The position numbers and the translations under genes are program-made. Below are positions 1-7,704 of a DNA stretch of 64,000 nucleotides, in pieces (the stretch's first letter is position 1; every line of letters begins with the position of its first letter). This DNA comes from Bacteroidales bacterium Phil6. GTDB lineage: Bacteria > Bacteroidota > Bacteroidia > Bacteroidales > F082. The notes beneath the pieces were generated by a model that saw nothing but the letters and a program-made list of their open reading frames with translations, ran no database searches and had not been told where the DNA came from. Location of the stretch: NCBI GenBank assembly GCA_002633315.1, contig NWBN01000027.1, positions 1 to 64,000 of the forward strand, written 5' to 3'.

Positions 1-1311
1 CTCTCCTCTTCCCGGATTCGGATAACAATCACTTACTTTCAACTTATCATCGTTCTCTTCCACATTTAACGGATTCTCTATGAAATTACCATTCCCGTCA
101 TTATATAATATGTCAACATAATTCGGTTGCCATATCCATACATTACTTATCCTTGCCGTTGCTATGTCCTTATATCCGTCTCCGTTAAAATCTGCTATAT
201 GAATACGTCTCTCTTCTTCTTTATAATACTTCAATTGCACATAATGATAGTCTTCCGGATCGGTGAATTGGAAATCTCCCAGATTATACAGTATCCTGAC
301 ACCTGACACTTCATTCGCTATCAATCCTGTTTCTTCGTAGTAATATTCGATATTAAACACCCAATCGGGCAATCCGTCATTGTTCATGTCTTCCATCTTA
401 AAATTATGGTTTCCACATCCGTATTGACAAAATACAGACTCTTCCATTGAATACAACGGCTCAAACTCTTCATTCCCCTGATTTACACATATTCCCAAAA
501 GCATTGTACCCATACCCGGCCCGGGTGGAGTTGTTACCGTCGCTATGTCTTTTAATCCGTCCCCGTCAAAATCCACTATTCGGATATAATCGTACCATAC
601 ATCAGTAAGACAGTATTCCCTGAAATCTCTCCCTGTGGAATAAAATATATGCATCTTTCCTTCCACTCCCGTTGTTACTACCACATCGTCCTTCCCGTCA
701 TTGTTCAAATCCCCTATTTCCATATCTATCACACTATCATCAGGATATGTGCGGTAAACAGGTTTTGAAAATCTCCTGTTCCCGTAATTGTACAATACTC
801 CCCATTGCTGCGTAGAAAAATAGTTTATTCGTACAAAAATATCAGTAAGACCGTCCCCGTCTGCATCGCCAAAACTCAATTCTTTCACAGGAACATCGGA
901 TATGAAAAGATCATAATCTTCATAATAGTCGAAATTTCCTTCACCATCATTATACCATATTCTTACATAACGACTATGATCGTTACAATCATGAAACACT
1001 GTTACCAAATCCGGATATTCATCCTCATCTATCCTCTCCGCAAATATGCTATATTGGGTCCCAACATACGTCTTTGTCGTATCGCTTATCTCATAACTGT
1101 TGTCTCCTTCATTCTTTAATATCGTAAACGTAATATTGTCATAACCACAAATGGTTTTATACCCTAACATTATATCCATATCCCCGTCCAAATCCAAGTC
1201 ACATGCATTTATCGACTCTACTACTGCAGGTGGTGTCTCATAAACTGTCTGTGCCATCCCTCTTATCATAAAAAAGGATATCATGGCTGTCAATAAAATC
1301 TTGTTCTTCAT
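1..1311 (-). CDS. FG-GAP/VCBS-repeat T9SS cargo protein (copy 1, C-terminus cut by window edge)
   Basis: The minus frame is open from an ATG at 1309-1311 to the first base, 437 codons, with no stop inside the window. It begins with a signal peptide (MKNKILLTAM, cleavage likely after MAQ) and continues with FG-GAP/VCBS-like units containing DxDxDG calcium-loop motifs such as DLDGDMD, DADGDG, DFDGDG and DFNGDG. The last visible residues, CYPNPGRGE, are the opening of a T9SS sorting domain. The protein is a near-duplicate of the gene at 53408-54916, and the two match closely even at silent sites. FG-GAP repeats form beta-propellers in many secreted bacterial proteins; the specific role here is unknown. 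It follows the C13-like peptidase gene on the same strand after 85 nt. An AAGGAGGT Shine-Dalgarno-like box sits 7 nt before the ATG, which supports the start. Confidence 0.85.
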   Translation of the reverse strand, partial: MKNKILLTAMISFFMIRGMAQTVYETPPAVVESINACDLDLDGDMDIMLGYKTICGYDNITFTILKNEGDNSYEISDTTKTYVGTQYSIFAERIDEDEYPDLVTVFHDCNDHSRYVRIWYNDGEGNFDYYEDYDLFISDVPVKELSFGDADGDGLTDIFVRINYFSTQQWGVLYNYGNRRFSKPVYRTYPDDSVIDMEIGDLNNDGKDDVVVTTGVEGKMHIFYSTGRDFREYCLTDVWYDYIRIVDFDGDGLKDIATVTTPPGPGMGTMLLGICVNQGNEEFEPLYSMEESVFCQYGCGNHNFKMEDMNNDGLPDWVFNIEYYYEETGLIANEVSGVRILYNLGDFQFTDPEDYHYVQLKYYKEEERRIHIADFNGDGYKDIATARISNVWIWQPNYVDILYNDGNGNFIENPLNVEENDDKLKVSDCYPNPGRGE

Positions 1312-1318
1312 ATAGTTG

Positions 1319-1326
1319 ACCTCCTT
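1319..1326 (-). promoter_or_regulatory. Strong Shine-Dalgarno sequence before FG-GAP copy 1
   Basis: AAGGAGGT is read on the minus strand 7 nt upstream of the ATG at 1311. Most Bacteroidota genes lack such an extended anti-16S match, so it helps decide the start and may indicate efficient translation. Confidence 0.5.
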
Positions 1327-1333
1327 ATACGTT

Positions 1334-1384
1334 AACCAGTTACGTCTTTTTGACCATATAAACAATCGACAGACGTAACTGGTT
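1334..1384. repeat. 14-bp perfect inverted repeat between the two cargo genes
   Basis: AACCAGTTACGTCT at 1334-1347 is the exact reverse complement of 1371-1384, with 23 nt between the arms. It fills most of the 85-nt gap between the C13-like gene and FG-GAP copy 1. On the minus strand the second arm is followed by a short AT-rich run and then the ribosome site, not by a T tract. It could be an intercistronic mRNA-stability hairpin, an attenuator or a binding site; a simple terminator looks less likely. Confidence 0.6.
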
Positions 1385-1396
1385 CAAATCACACAC

Positions 1397-4300
1397 CTAT
1401 TCCTTAATGACTTTTCCGGTCATTATTTTCCCACTCGATGTCTTGACTACCATAAAATATATTCCTGAAGGCTGTTGTGACAAATCTATCTCTTCACACT
1501 CTTTTTCCACCTTGGCAACAACACTTCCAACCGAATTGTAAACCGTTACCATCCTTATCTCCTCTTCATTCCTTACCGTTATCCTTACCTTATCGTTAAA
1601 CGGATTCGGCATCACTTCAAGCTCCGCTGCCTCTTTGATGTTTCCTTCCTCTACATCTTCTCCTTCTTTATTATCTCCCGGCAACAACGATATCAGATAA
1701 TTTTTATGTATGTTATGCTCTTCTGCCGAAACAGGTCTGAACTCCTCGTATCTGCCCGTATATTTCCCTCTGTTGCCCTGCGCCTCCATCGTAAGATATA
1801 CATTCTCCAAATCTATAATTGCAAAAACACTGTCTTCCAACGATGCCGGGTTGTCAATAACATCCTCATAGTATTCTATGGCTTCCTCGTAATTTCCCAT
1901 CTTTATTTCACATTGTACCGCCAGCTTCTCTGCCAATGTTGACAGCTCCTCCACTCTCTGTATCGTATCATTCGTCATATAGTAATTCCTCAATCCATTA
2001 TAGTTGTTCGTCGTCTCATCTTCCAATACGAACAACTGCTTTAATGACGACTCCGCATATACAGTTCGCGGATATGTTTCCACTATTTGACAATATATAT
2101 TCGTCGCCTGCACATAATCTCCCTCCGATACAAACTCTTCGGCTGTCGCCATCAATCCTTCTGCACTTCCTGCCTCTTCTCCGTTTTCCTCAAAATTCCA
2201 TATCGGACTGTAGTAGAATCCGTCCCCGCATTCCGAGTAAAAATCCGTTAACGGATCAAACTCCTCTCCCCAATAATTGTTGCTTACAACATGTAAATTT
2301 AATCCTGTACTACTCGCTGTTGTCAGACACGAATTATATATCAGCCGGTCTGTTCCAATACCGCTGTTGTCATCATCAACTATGGCGTTATATTTGAAAT
2401 ATGAAGGGAAACTCCTCGGTGAAACATATATCTCACAACTCCCGTTATCCATGATCCTCTGGGTCTCCGTTATCGTACTCGCTACGGAATTTCCCGATAT
2501 GCTCATGTCCGTAACATTCAACAAAGCAAGCCCCTTGCCGTAATTGTCGTGTATGTTGTTGTTCGAAAATAATCCATACGAGTTGTATATCGCTACGCCT
2601 ATGTCCTGACACTTGGTCACTTCATTATCATACATTATGTTCTTGGAAATAACTCCGTAACCCGTATAATATATCTCCATGCCTATTTTTCCTCCATTTA
2701 TATAATTTCCCGTTATATTGTACGAAGAACAATTCTTGACCGATATTCCAACTTCGTTGACAGCATTGTTGTTAAATGAACAATTCTTTACAATCGCCGT
2801 GGAATTTACAGACTCGGCACTTTGTTCTATATACAATTCCGCATTGCCAAATATGGCATCCTCTATAGAAAAACTGTTAGCGTATGCCTTGACACTCATA
2901 TTGCCAAATGTCAGTTCTGCTCCCGTCTCCTGATTGAAATCTCCATATATCTTCAAACTGTTGTTTCTTATCCTTCCACTGAAATTAACTTTATCTTTCA
3001 ATGTCAAGGCTGACGAAATATCGAAAACCATTGCCGAGGATAAATTATTTAAAAACACATTGCAGTCCTCTATCGTCAATTCACTGTTATCTTCAAATCT
3101 CAGATTACCTCCTATTGCAAAATTACGGTTGTTCAATATGGACGTATCCGCTTCGGCATTTCCGGCATATCCGAATAGTGACAGTAAATCACTACTGAAT
3201 CCTAAATCGTTGGAATTCATGGGATGCTCCTCTATACCGGGACGTACAGGATTATAATAACCATTCGGCGACCACGTATCCATGAAATCGGCATACGCAA
3301 ATGCTTCTTCCATCTGTACGAAACCGTCCCCGTTCAAATCAGGATTGTAATCTCCGGGATGATTTTGTAATGAGGGTACTAAATTGAATGGAAAACTTCC
3401 GGTTGGACGAAGTATGTCCCAAGGCTTTGTATAGTGATCAGGATAAAAACCTCTTGCCGCTGCCGTCCAGTAATAGACAAATTCATCATATTTTCCTCCG
3501 GTTATATGTATCTCCGCCCATGAAGGCTCGTTAGCATTCGCCGCCGTGTGGACAGACCGGTTCTTGCATTTTACGTCATAGTTCTCATAGTCCATGAGGT
3601 CATCCACAAATCCTCCGGAATAACATTGTTCCATGACATATATCATCTGCGCGCATTCTATGTCTTCCACATATTCTGCCAGTTCATAATCAAACAGTTT
3701 CTGTCCTGACGGCAATACTATATATGAATGACCGCCTTGGGTTCCTCCATGGTCTGTCACATATACAAACAATTGATCTCTTGGTCCCAACTTGGGAATC
3801 TCCGGTATGGTATCCGTCTCACCGGACAATTCCTGAAACGTTTTTATTATACTCGTCTTATACGCATCATAATCAATATCGGCAACTTCGTCTCCGTCTA
3901 AGTCAATACCTTGAGGTATCTGATATGTGGCACTCATCTTGTCATAATGAACAAAGATATTGTTCCTGTGGTAACCATACACATCTGTCAATGTACAATA
4001 TATCGCCGACACATCATTCCAATAACGACCGAGATGTGTTCCGCTTATTATTACTGCATAAAGATGCGGATTCGTCGGAAGCGGTTGGGCTGAATCGTTA
4101 TTTGTTTCTGGAGTGATGTTCAGTCCCGTAGGTCTGGAAATCAGTGAAACGGCTGTGTAGTCCGTCTCCCAATCCGCCGGATGTTTCTGACTCTCCACTA
4201 TTGTATAATTCCCATTCGTCGCATCCATAAATAAATATTGACAATCATGATTCCAATTCGCAAACGGCTTCTTGTCAACAAAGAAAACATAACATGTGGA

Positions 4301-4513
4301 ATAAGGTATCGCCATGATATCATTATCATAAGTATGGATGTTATCGGATGACGTCCTCGTCTGTGTCATGGCATAAATATCGAACTCGCCAAGTTGGTTC
4401 TCATATATCTGTTCGACAACAATACTTTCAGACTGTTGTTTGTTTATCTGGGCAAATACTGTCGTTGTAAACAGACACATTGCCAACAAATATAAAAATA
4501 AAAACTTTTTCAT
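1397..4513 (-). CDS. Secreted C13 (legumain/gingipain-clan-like) cysteine peptidase with beta-helix and T9SS sorting domain
   Basis: 1038 residues. Order: signal peptide (1-21), an N-terminal propeptide-like stretch (about 22-145), a caspase-fold C13-like domain (about 148-450), a parallel beta-helix region rich in G-N-x-I rungs (about 470-770), a TPR-like helical part (about 790-930) and a T9SS type A sorting domain (about 965-1038) starting PNPFND. The likely catalytic pair is His255 in VTDHGGTQGG and Cys297 in MEQCYSGGF, the usual HG...(E/D)xCxSG pattern of clan CD peptidases. A calcium loop, DLNGDGFVQMEE, follows near residue 390. The protein should be exported by Sec, carried across the outer membrane by the T9SS and either anchored or released. 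Substrate preference cannot be read from sequence; C13 enzymes often cut after Asn. It shares a leader with the FG-GAP gene at 53408. Confidence 0.85.
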   Translation of the reverse strand: MKKFLFLYLLAMCLFTTTVFAQINKQQSESIVVEQIYENQLGEFDIYAMTQTRTSSDNIHTYDNDIMAIPYSTCYVFFVDKKPFANWNHDCQYLFMDATNGNYTIVESQKHPADWETDYTAVSLISRPTGLNITPETNNDSAQPLPTNPHLYAVIISGTHLGRYWNDVSAIYCTLTDVYGYHRNNIFVHYDKMSATYQIPQGIDLDGDEVADIDYDAYKTSIIKTFQELSGETDTIPEIPKLGPRDQLFVYVTDHGGTQGGHSYIVLPSGQKLFDYELAEYVEDIECAQMIYVMEQCYSGGFVDDLMDYENYDVKCKNRSVHTAANANEPSWAEIHITGGKYDEFVYYWTAAARGFYPDHYTKPWDILRPTGSFPFNLVPSLQNHPGDYNPDLNGDGFVQMEEAFAYADFMDTWSPNGYYNPVRPGIEEHPMNSNDLGFSSDLLSLFGYAGNAEADTSILNNRNFAIGGNLRFEDNSELTIEDCNVFLNNLSSAMVFDISSALTLKDKVNFSGRIRNNSLKIYGDFNQETGAELTFGNMSVKAYANSFSIEDAIFGNAELYIEQSAESVNSTAIVKNCSFNNNAVNEVGISVKNCSSYNITGNYINGGKIGMEIYYTGYGVISKNIMYDNEVTKCQDIGVAIYNSYGLFSNNNIHDNYGKGLALLNVTDMSISGNSVASTITETQRIMDNGSCEIYVSPRSFPSYFKYNAIVDDDNSGIGTDRLIYNSCLTTASSTGLNLHVVSNNYWGEEFDPLTDFYSECGDGFYYSPIWNFEENGEEAGSAEGLMATAEEFVSEGDYVQATNIYCQIVETYPRTVYAESSLKQLFVLEDETTNNYNGLRNYYMTNDTIQRVEELSTLAEKLAVQCEIKMGNYEEAIEYYEDVIDNPASLEDSVFAIIDLENVYLTMEAQGNRGKYTGRYEEFRPVSAEEHNIHKNYLISLLPGDNKEGEDVEEGNIKEAAELEVMPNPFNDKVRITVRNEEEIRMVTVYNSVGSVVAKVEKECEEIDLSQQPSGIYFMVVKTSSGKIMTGKVIKE

Positions 4514-4564
4514 CTTTTTATAACTTTAATTAATTAATAAAATAATTATTTCGGTGTGCCATAA

Positions 4565-4582
4565 AACAGTTTTTTATCTGTT
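4565..4582 (-). promoter_or_regulatory. Conserved leader hairpin 2 upstream of the C13-like gene
   Basis: Read on the minus strand, AACAG and CTGTT pair across an 8-nt loop about 50 nt before the C13 start codon. An equivalent hairpin with the same stem (GAACAG/CTGTTC) sits at 53285-53304 in the leader of the second FG-GAP gene, within alignable flanking sequence. Confidence 0.4.
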
Positions 4583-4638
4583 ACATTAAGACTTTGGGTC
4601 TTTGCCTTAGATTCCGTTTTTTATGTACGGTCGTTATC

Positions 4639-4677
4639 GTCTCCGCAAACGGCGGCACACTTGTTTATTGCGGAGAC
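4639..4677 (-). promoter_or_regulatory. Conserved leader hairpin 1 (GTCTCCGCAA/TTGCGGAGAC)
   Basis: A 10-bp perfect inverted repeat with a 19-nt loop, beginning one nucleotide after the stop codon of a 9-codon ORF on the minus strand. The same stem, with a different shorter loop, occurs at 53205-53237. A conserved stem with a diverged loop suggests RNA structure. No T tract follows, so it does not look like a standard intrinsic terminator. Confidence 0.6.
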
Positions 4678-4678
4678 T

Positions 4679-4708
4679 TTACCCAATGTATTTCAATATG
4701 TGTTTCAT
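4679..4708 (-). CDS. Possible 9-aa leader peptide MKHILKYIG (copy 1)
   Basis: ATG-AAA-CAC-ATA-TTG-AAA-TAC-ATT-GGG-TAA lies in the gap between the DUF3244-like gene and the C13-like gene, 18 nt after the stop of the former. The second copy at 53174-53203 reads MKHIKKYIG, with the frame, length and stop preserved and one synonymous change (GGG/GGA). The stop is followed after one base by the conserved hairpin. It may be a translated leader that couples ribosome position to folding, or simply conserved DNA within a duplicated leader. No homologue is known to me. Confidence 0.35.
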   Translation of the reverse strand: MKHILKYIG

Positions 4709-4725
4709 GACTTGCATCATTTTAT

Positions 4726-5127
4726 TTATATGACAAAACTGCCGGAGGCTGTCCCCTCCATGGTAATAAACGTTATCATATAATTTCCTGAAGAATAGCC
4801 TGCAAGTGGTATAAACACATTTCTCTGTATTCCGCTGTCTATTGCGTTGTTGTAAACCTCAGCTCCGGAAATATTCTCAATGATTATTGTCACTTCCCCC
4901 AAATCCTCATTGAATGTCACCTGCAGTACACTGCCGTTTTGTGTCACCTCTATGGATGTTCCCCTCGAATTTTCATGAATGAGTTCTCCCTTTAAATCAA
5001 TAACTAAACCATCCATATCAAATCTACTCAAACACTCATTTTGTTTGTAACAGGTCTCTGATTTGACGCTGTATGTTCCCGTCATTATTAATAAGGAACA
5101 AATAATAGATAATAAATGTTTTTTCAT
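4726..5127 (-). CDS. Small secreted DUF3244-like protein
   Basis: 133 residues with an N-terminal signal peptide (MKKHLLSIICSLLIMTGTYS). The mature part is a single predicted beta-sandwich unit ending GYSSGNYMITF followed by a last strand. That ending resembles Bacteroides DUF3244 proteins and, loosely, the T9SS sorting-domain fold (PSGIYFMV in the neighbouring C13-like protein). It lacks the PNP opening of a sorting domain. It lies upstream of the C13-like gene on the same strand and is probably cotranscribed with it through the leader region. Function unknown. The DUF3244 assignment is by pattern resemblance only. Confidence 0.6.
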   Translation of the reverse strand: MKKHLLSIICSLLIMTGTYSVKSETCYKQNECLSRFDMDGLVIDLKGELIHENSRGTSIEVTQNGSVLQVTFNEDLGEVTIIIENISGAEVYNNAIDSGIQRNVFIPLAGYSSGNYMITFITMEGTASGSFVI

Positions 5128-5201
5128 ATACTTTTAATTTATCGTTTAACGTCTCAAAAATATATAAAAAAAACTCAGAAATATCAACCTTGCGGCCTAT
5201 A

Positions 5202-5279
5202 TACAGACTTTTTTAAGGATAAAAAAATGTATATCATTGATATTAAATTAGATACAAAATTTCTTGTACAGACTTTTTT
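5202..5279. repeat. 13-nt direct repeat TACAGACTTTTTT, two copies
   Basis: The word occurs at 5202-5214 and again at 5267-5279 in the 198-nt gap between the DUF3244-like gene and the TPR-HTH regulator. On the minus strand both read AAAAAAGTCTGTA and would lie in the leader of the 5127 gene. A regulator site or chance in AT-rich DNA are both possible. Confidence 0.3.
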
Positions 5280-5325
5280 GATGTCTGACAACGTTTCAAA
5301 TGGTATATTCCGACTGTTTTTAACC

Positions 5326-7137
5326 TCAGATTTCAGAATCTTGTTCCAAAATTTTCATGATTTCATCAGAAATGCTTCCTCTCGTTTTTTCCATTTTTAT
5401 TTTCTTTCTGATGTTGGAACGGATTTTTCCAACGGTATTTGTGCTTATATCCAAGATATCCGCAACATCCTGTACAGAAAACGGCATAAACGAAAGAATA
5501 CACACACGGAATTCATTTTCATTAAACTCGGGGAATTTAATCCGTATGTTATCAGACAAATTGGGATATGACTTTTCAATTGACTTAACTATGGCTTCCC
5601 AAGTGGAGATATTTCCTCCATAAACATATTTCTTAATCTGTTCAAAATGAATGTTTCTACCGTTGTTTTTGATATTTTTGTCAACCATGGCAATTTTGCA
5701 CATCAAAGAAGTTCTCCACTGTGTGTTTTCCTTGAGTTGTTCCGTAGTCAACTCAAGCTCGGAATGCAGTTGCTCTATCTGTAATTGTATATAATTGATT
5801 CTGTCCTCGTTAAATTGACTGTTGTTTTGTTTCTCGAGTTTGGTTTTCTCCTGATTCAAAACAGCTATCTCTTTTTTCAAATCGTTTTTCTGTTCATTGA
5901 GTTCGGTGTTTTCATGTTCAAGATAAATCATTTTCTTCATCAGAAACGATTCATTCTTACGATTGTTTATCAAACGGAAACAAAAAAATATGATAAGTAT
6001 GGAAGCAATTAAAAGAAATACCGTCAAGACTACGATTTTATTTTTACGGCTCAGAAGCAGTACATTATTCCTGTTTTGTTCTGCCTCAAAATCATACTTC
6101 TGCTGTATCTCGTAAACACTTTGCTCCATCTGTTCCTGATATATATCTTCAACCATCTCGGAATGTTTTGTCTGATAATAAAATGCAGAATCGTAATCGC
6201 TTCTCTGCATCTCATATTCCGACAATATGGAATATATACTTGTCAATAACAATTTATCTTCAATATACTCCAAATCTTTTTTCAAAAGACTTATATAATA
6301 TGTCAACGAATCATTTTGATTCAAAAGATTGTATAATCTTGCAAAATTCAGGTTATAGTAAGGATATTTCTTCACATCCGGATTCAACTGTAAAGACTGC
6401 CTGAGGGTTGACAACGCTTCATCGTACATTTGGCATTCTCTATATACAACACTCAGATTTTGCAGCAAACCACTTTGAATTTCAATGTTTCCAATTTGTA
6501 TTGCACAGTCTATACCTTTTCTATAATAATAGAAAGCACTGTCGTTTTCTTTCATCAAAACGAAACATCTTCCCATGTTTCCATAATATTCAGCCTGTTT
6601 CTCAGGCATGGACCTGCATATCTCAGCGGCTTTCTTATACGATTCCAATGCTTCTTCATATAAACCTTGCGAGTACAACAACGAGCCAATACACTGCTGT
6701 ATCCTCGCCATTATCAAAGAATCTCCCATGATCGTCGCCGGTTTCATCGCTTCTTTATAGGCTTCCATCGACATCTCGTATTCTCCCCGTTCCTCATACA
6801 CACATCCGCTGTATAATGCTGCAAGCGTTTGTTGTCCATAGTCTTTTGTCTTAACAAAATATCGGCGTGCTTCAAAGACGGCTGTATCCCCACTTATGTC
6901 TTTGTAGCATTTGTATTTTGCCTGCACCATGGTTATTTCGTATTCCATGCGGTGTCTCTTGTCAAGTACTCCGGGATGAGACCTTATGGAATCTAAAAAT
7001 ACCAACGCGCTGTCCGGAGCTGTCTCTATTATCGTCTGTGCACAGCCGAGCTGTCTTATCGCTTCCCTACGTTGTTTGCAGGACACTAATGCCATAAGAC
7101 AAATTACAAGTACTATTAAGGATATCAATCTTCTCAT
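5326..7137 (-). CDS. Membrane-anchored TPR protein with cytoplasmic coiled coil and C-terminal HTH
   Basis: 603 residues. A lipobox-like signal (ALVSC, Cys20) leads into roughly six TPR-like helix pairs (about 30-330) that would sit outside the inner membrane. These are followed by one membrane segment (367-390), a coiled coil (about 400-470) and a LuxR-like helix-turn-helix (about 555-577, DVADILDISTNTVGKIRSNI). This layout is common in Bacteroidota as a one-component membrane regulator, where the TPR part senses and the HTH binds DNA. It lies on the same strand immediately upstream of the DUF3244/C13/FG-GAP cluster and is a good candidate for its regulator; that link is inferred from position only. 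If the lipobox is used, the protein would have both a lipid anchor and a TM segment, so the Cys may just be part of an ordinary signal. Confidence 0.75.
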   Translation of the reverse strand: MRRLISLIVLVICLMALVSCKQRREAIRQLGCAQTIIETAPDSALVFLDSIRSHPGVLDKRHRMEYEITMVQAKYKCYKDISGDTAVFEARRYFVKTKDYGQQTLAALYSGCVYEERGEYEMSMEAYKEAMKPATIMGDSLIMARIQQCIGSLLYSQGLYEEALESYKKAAEICRSMPEKQAEYYGNMGRCFVLMKENDSAFYYYRKGIDCAIQIGNIEIQSGLLQNLSVVYRECQMYDEALSTLRQSLQLNPDVKKYPYYNLNFARLYNLLNQNDSLTYYISLLKKDLEYIEDKLLLTSIYSILSEYEMQRSDYDSAFYYQTKHSEMVEDIYQEQMEQSVYEIQQKYDFEAEQNRNNVLLLSRKNKIVVLTVFLLIASILIIFFCFRLINNRKNESFLMKKMIYLEHENTELNEQKNDLKKEIAVLNQEKTKLEKQNNSQFNEDRINYIQLQIEQLHSELELTTEQLKENTQWRTSLMCKIAMVDKNIKNNGRNIHFEQIKKYVYGGNISTWEAIVKSIEKSYPNLSDNIRIKFPEFNENEFRVCILSFMPFSVQDVADILDISTNTVGKIRSNIRKKIKMEKTRGSISDEIMKILEQDSEI

Positions 7138-7704
7138 AAATCTATGATAAGTTGATGCAAATTTACAATTTTTTTTGATATAATTTTCTTTTTTTAAAAA
7201 TATAAGTTAACAGACAATATTGCCTTTACAAATTTTACTTCTACAGAATATTTCTTATATGCAGTAATTGTTAAGATTTTTCCTGTTTCTCTAAAACGGT
7301 TTTGTGACCAATGCAAACAAATTTTTCCATTACCAGATATCACAACGGACAAAAACATTCACCTATTAATATTATACGGAATATCCATACTGCATTAGAT
7401 AACGTTTCAAAAGGACACAAAAAGACATTGTTGTCCGGCAAAAACGCTTTACAGATATATTCTGTTTGATAGACAATTAATTCATACACAAATTAATTTA
7501 TCAAAATATAGTAAAGACCATAACATGACGTCTATTCATGTAAATATAATTCCATAAGGACCGAAAACAATTATGAATCATTGATTATAAAAACTTTCAG
7601 ACACTAAATAAACAGAATCAGAAATCGGACTGTCATGTTTTTTAAAGAAAAACAGGCAAACACGGACAAGTCAACAACAAAAGGCAAGATAAGGAAAACT
7701 TATA
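7138..7704. other. AT-rich intergenic stretch with one degenerate palindromic element
   Basis: No coding frame is convincing here. It holds a degenerate copy of the dispersed palindrome (7511-7538) and, on the minus strand about 70 nt further on, the matching terminal word GCCGGACAACAATG (7425-7445). There is also an AT-rich inverted repeat at 7465-7505 (TTTGA/TCAAA outside AATTAATT/AATTAATT). Confidence 0.5.
7425..7538 (-). repeat. Dispersed palindromic (MITE-like) element, copy f
   Basis: The hairpin part at 7511-7538 contains GTAAAGAC, CAT, ATGACGTC in the order seen in the other copies but with a short deletion. On the minus strand it is followed after an AT-rich spacer by TTTTTGCCGGACAACAATG, matching the end of the fuller copy at 55269-55392. 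Confidence 0.4.

Noticed and set aside
805-1119. 104-codon plus-strand frame opposite FG-GAP copy 1
   Set aside because: Shadow of the minus-strand coding sequence, whose DxDxDG repeats and paralogue are clear.
4639-4677. Leader hairpin as a plain intrinsic terminator
   Set aside because: No T tract follows on the relevant strand in either copy.
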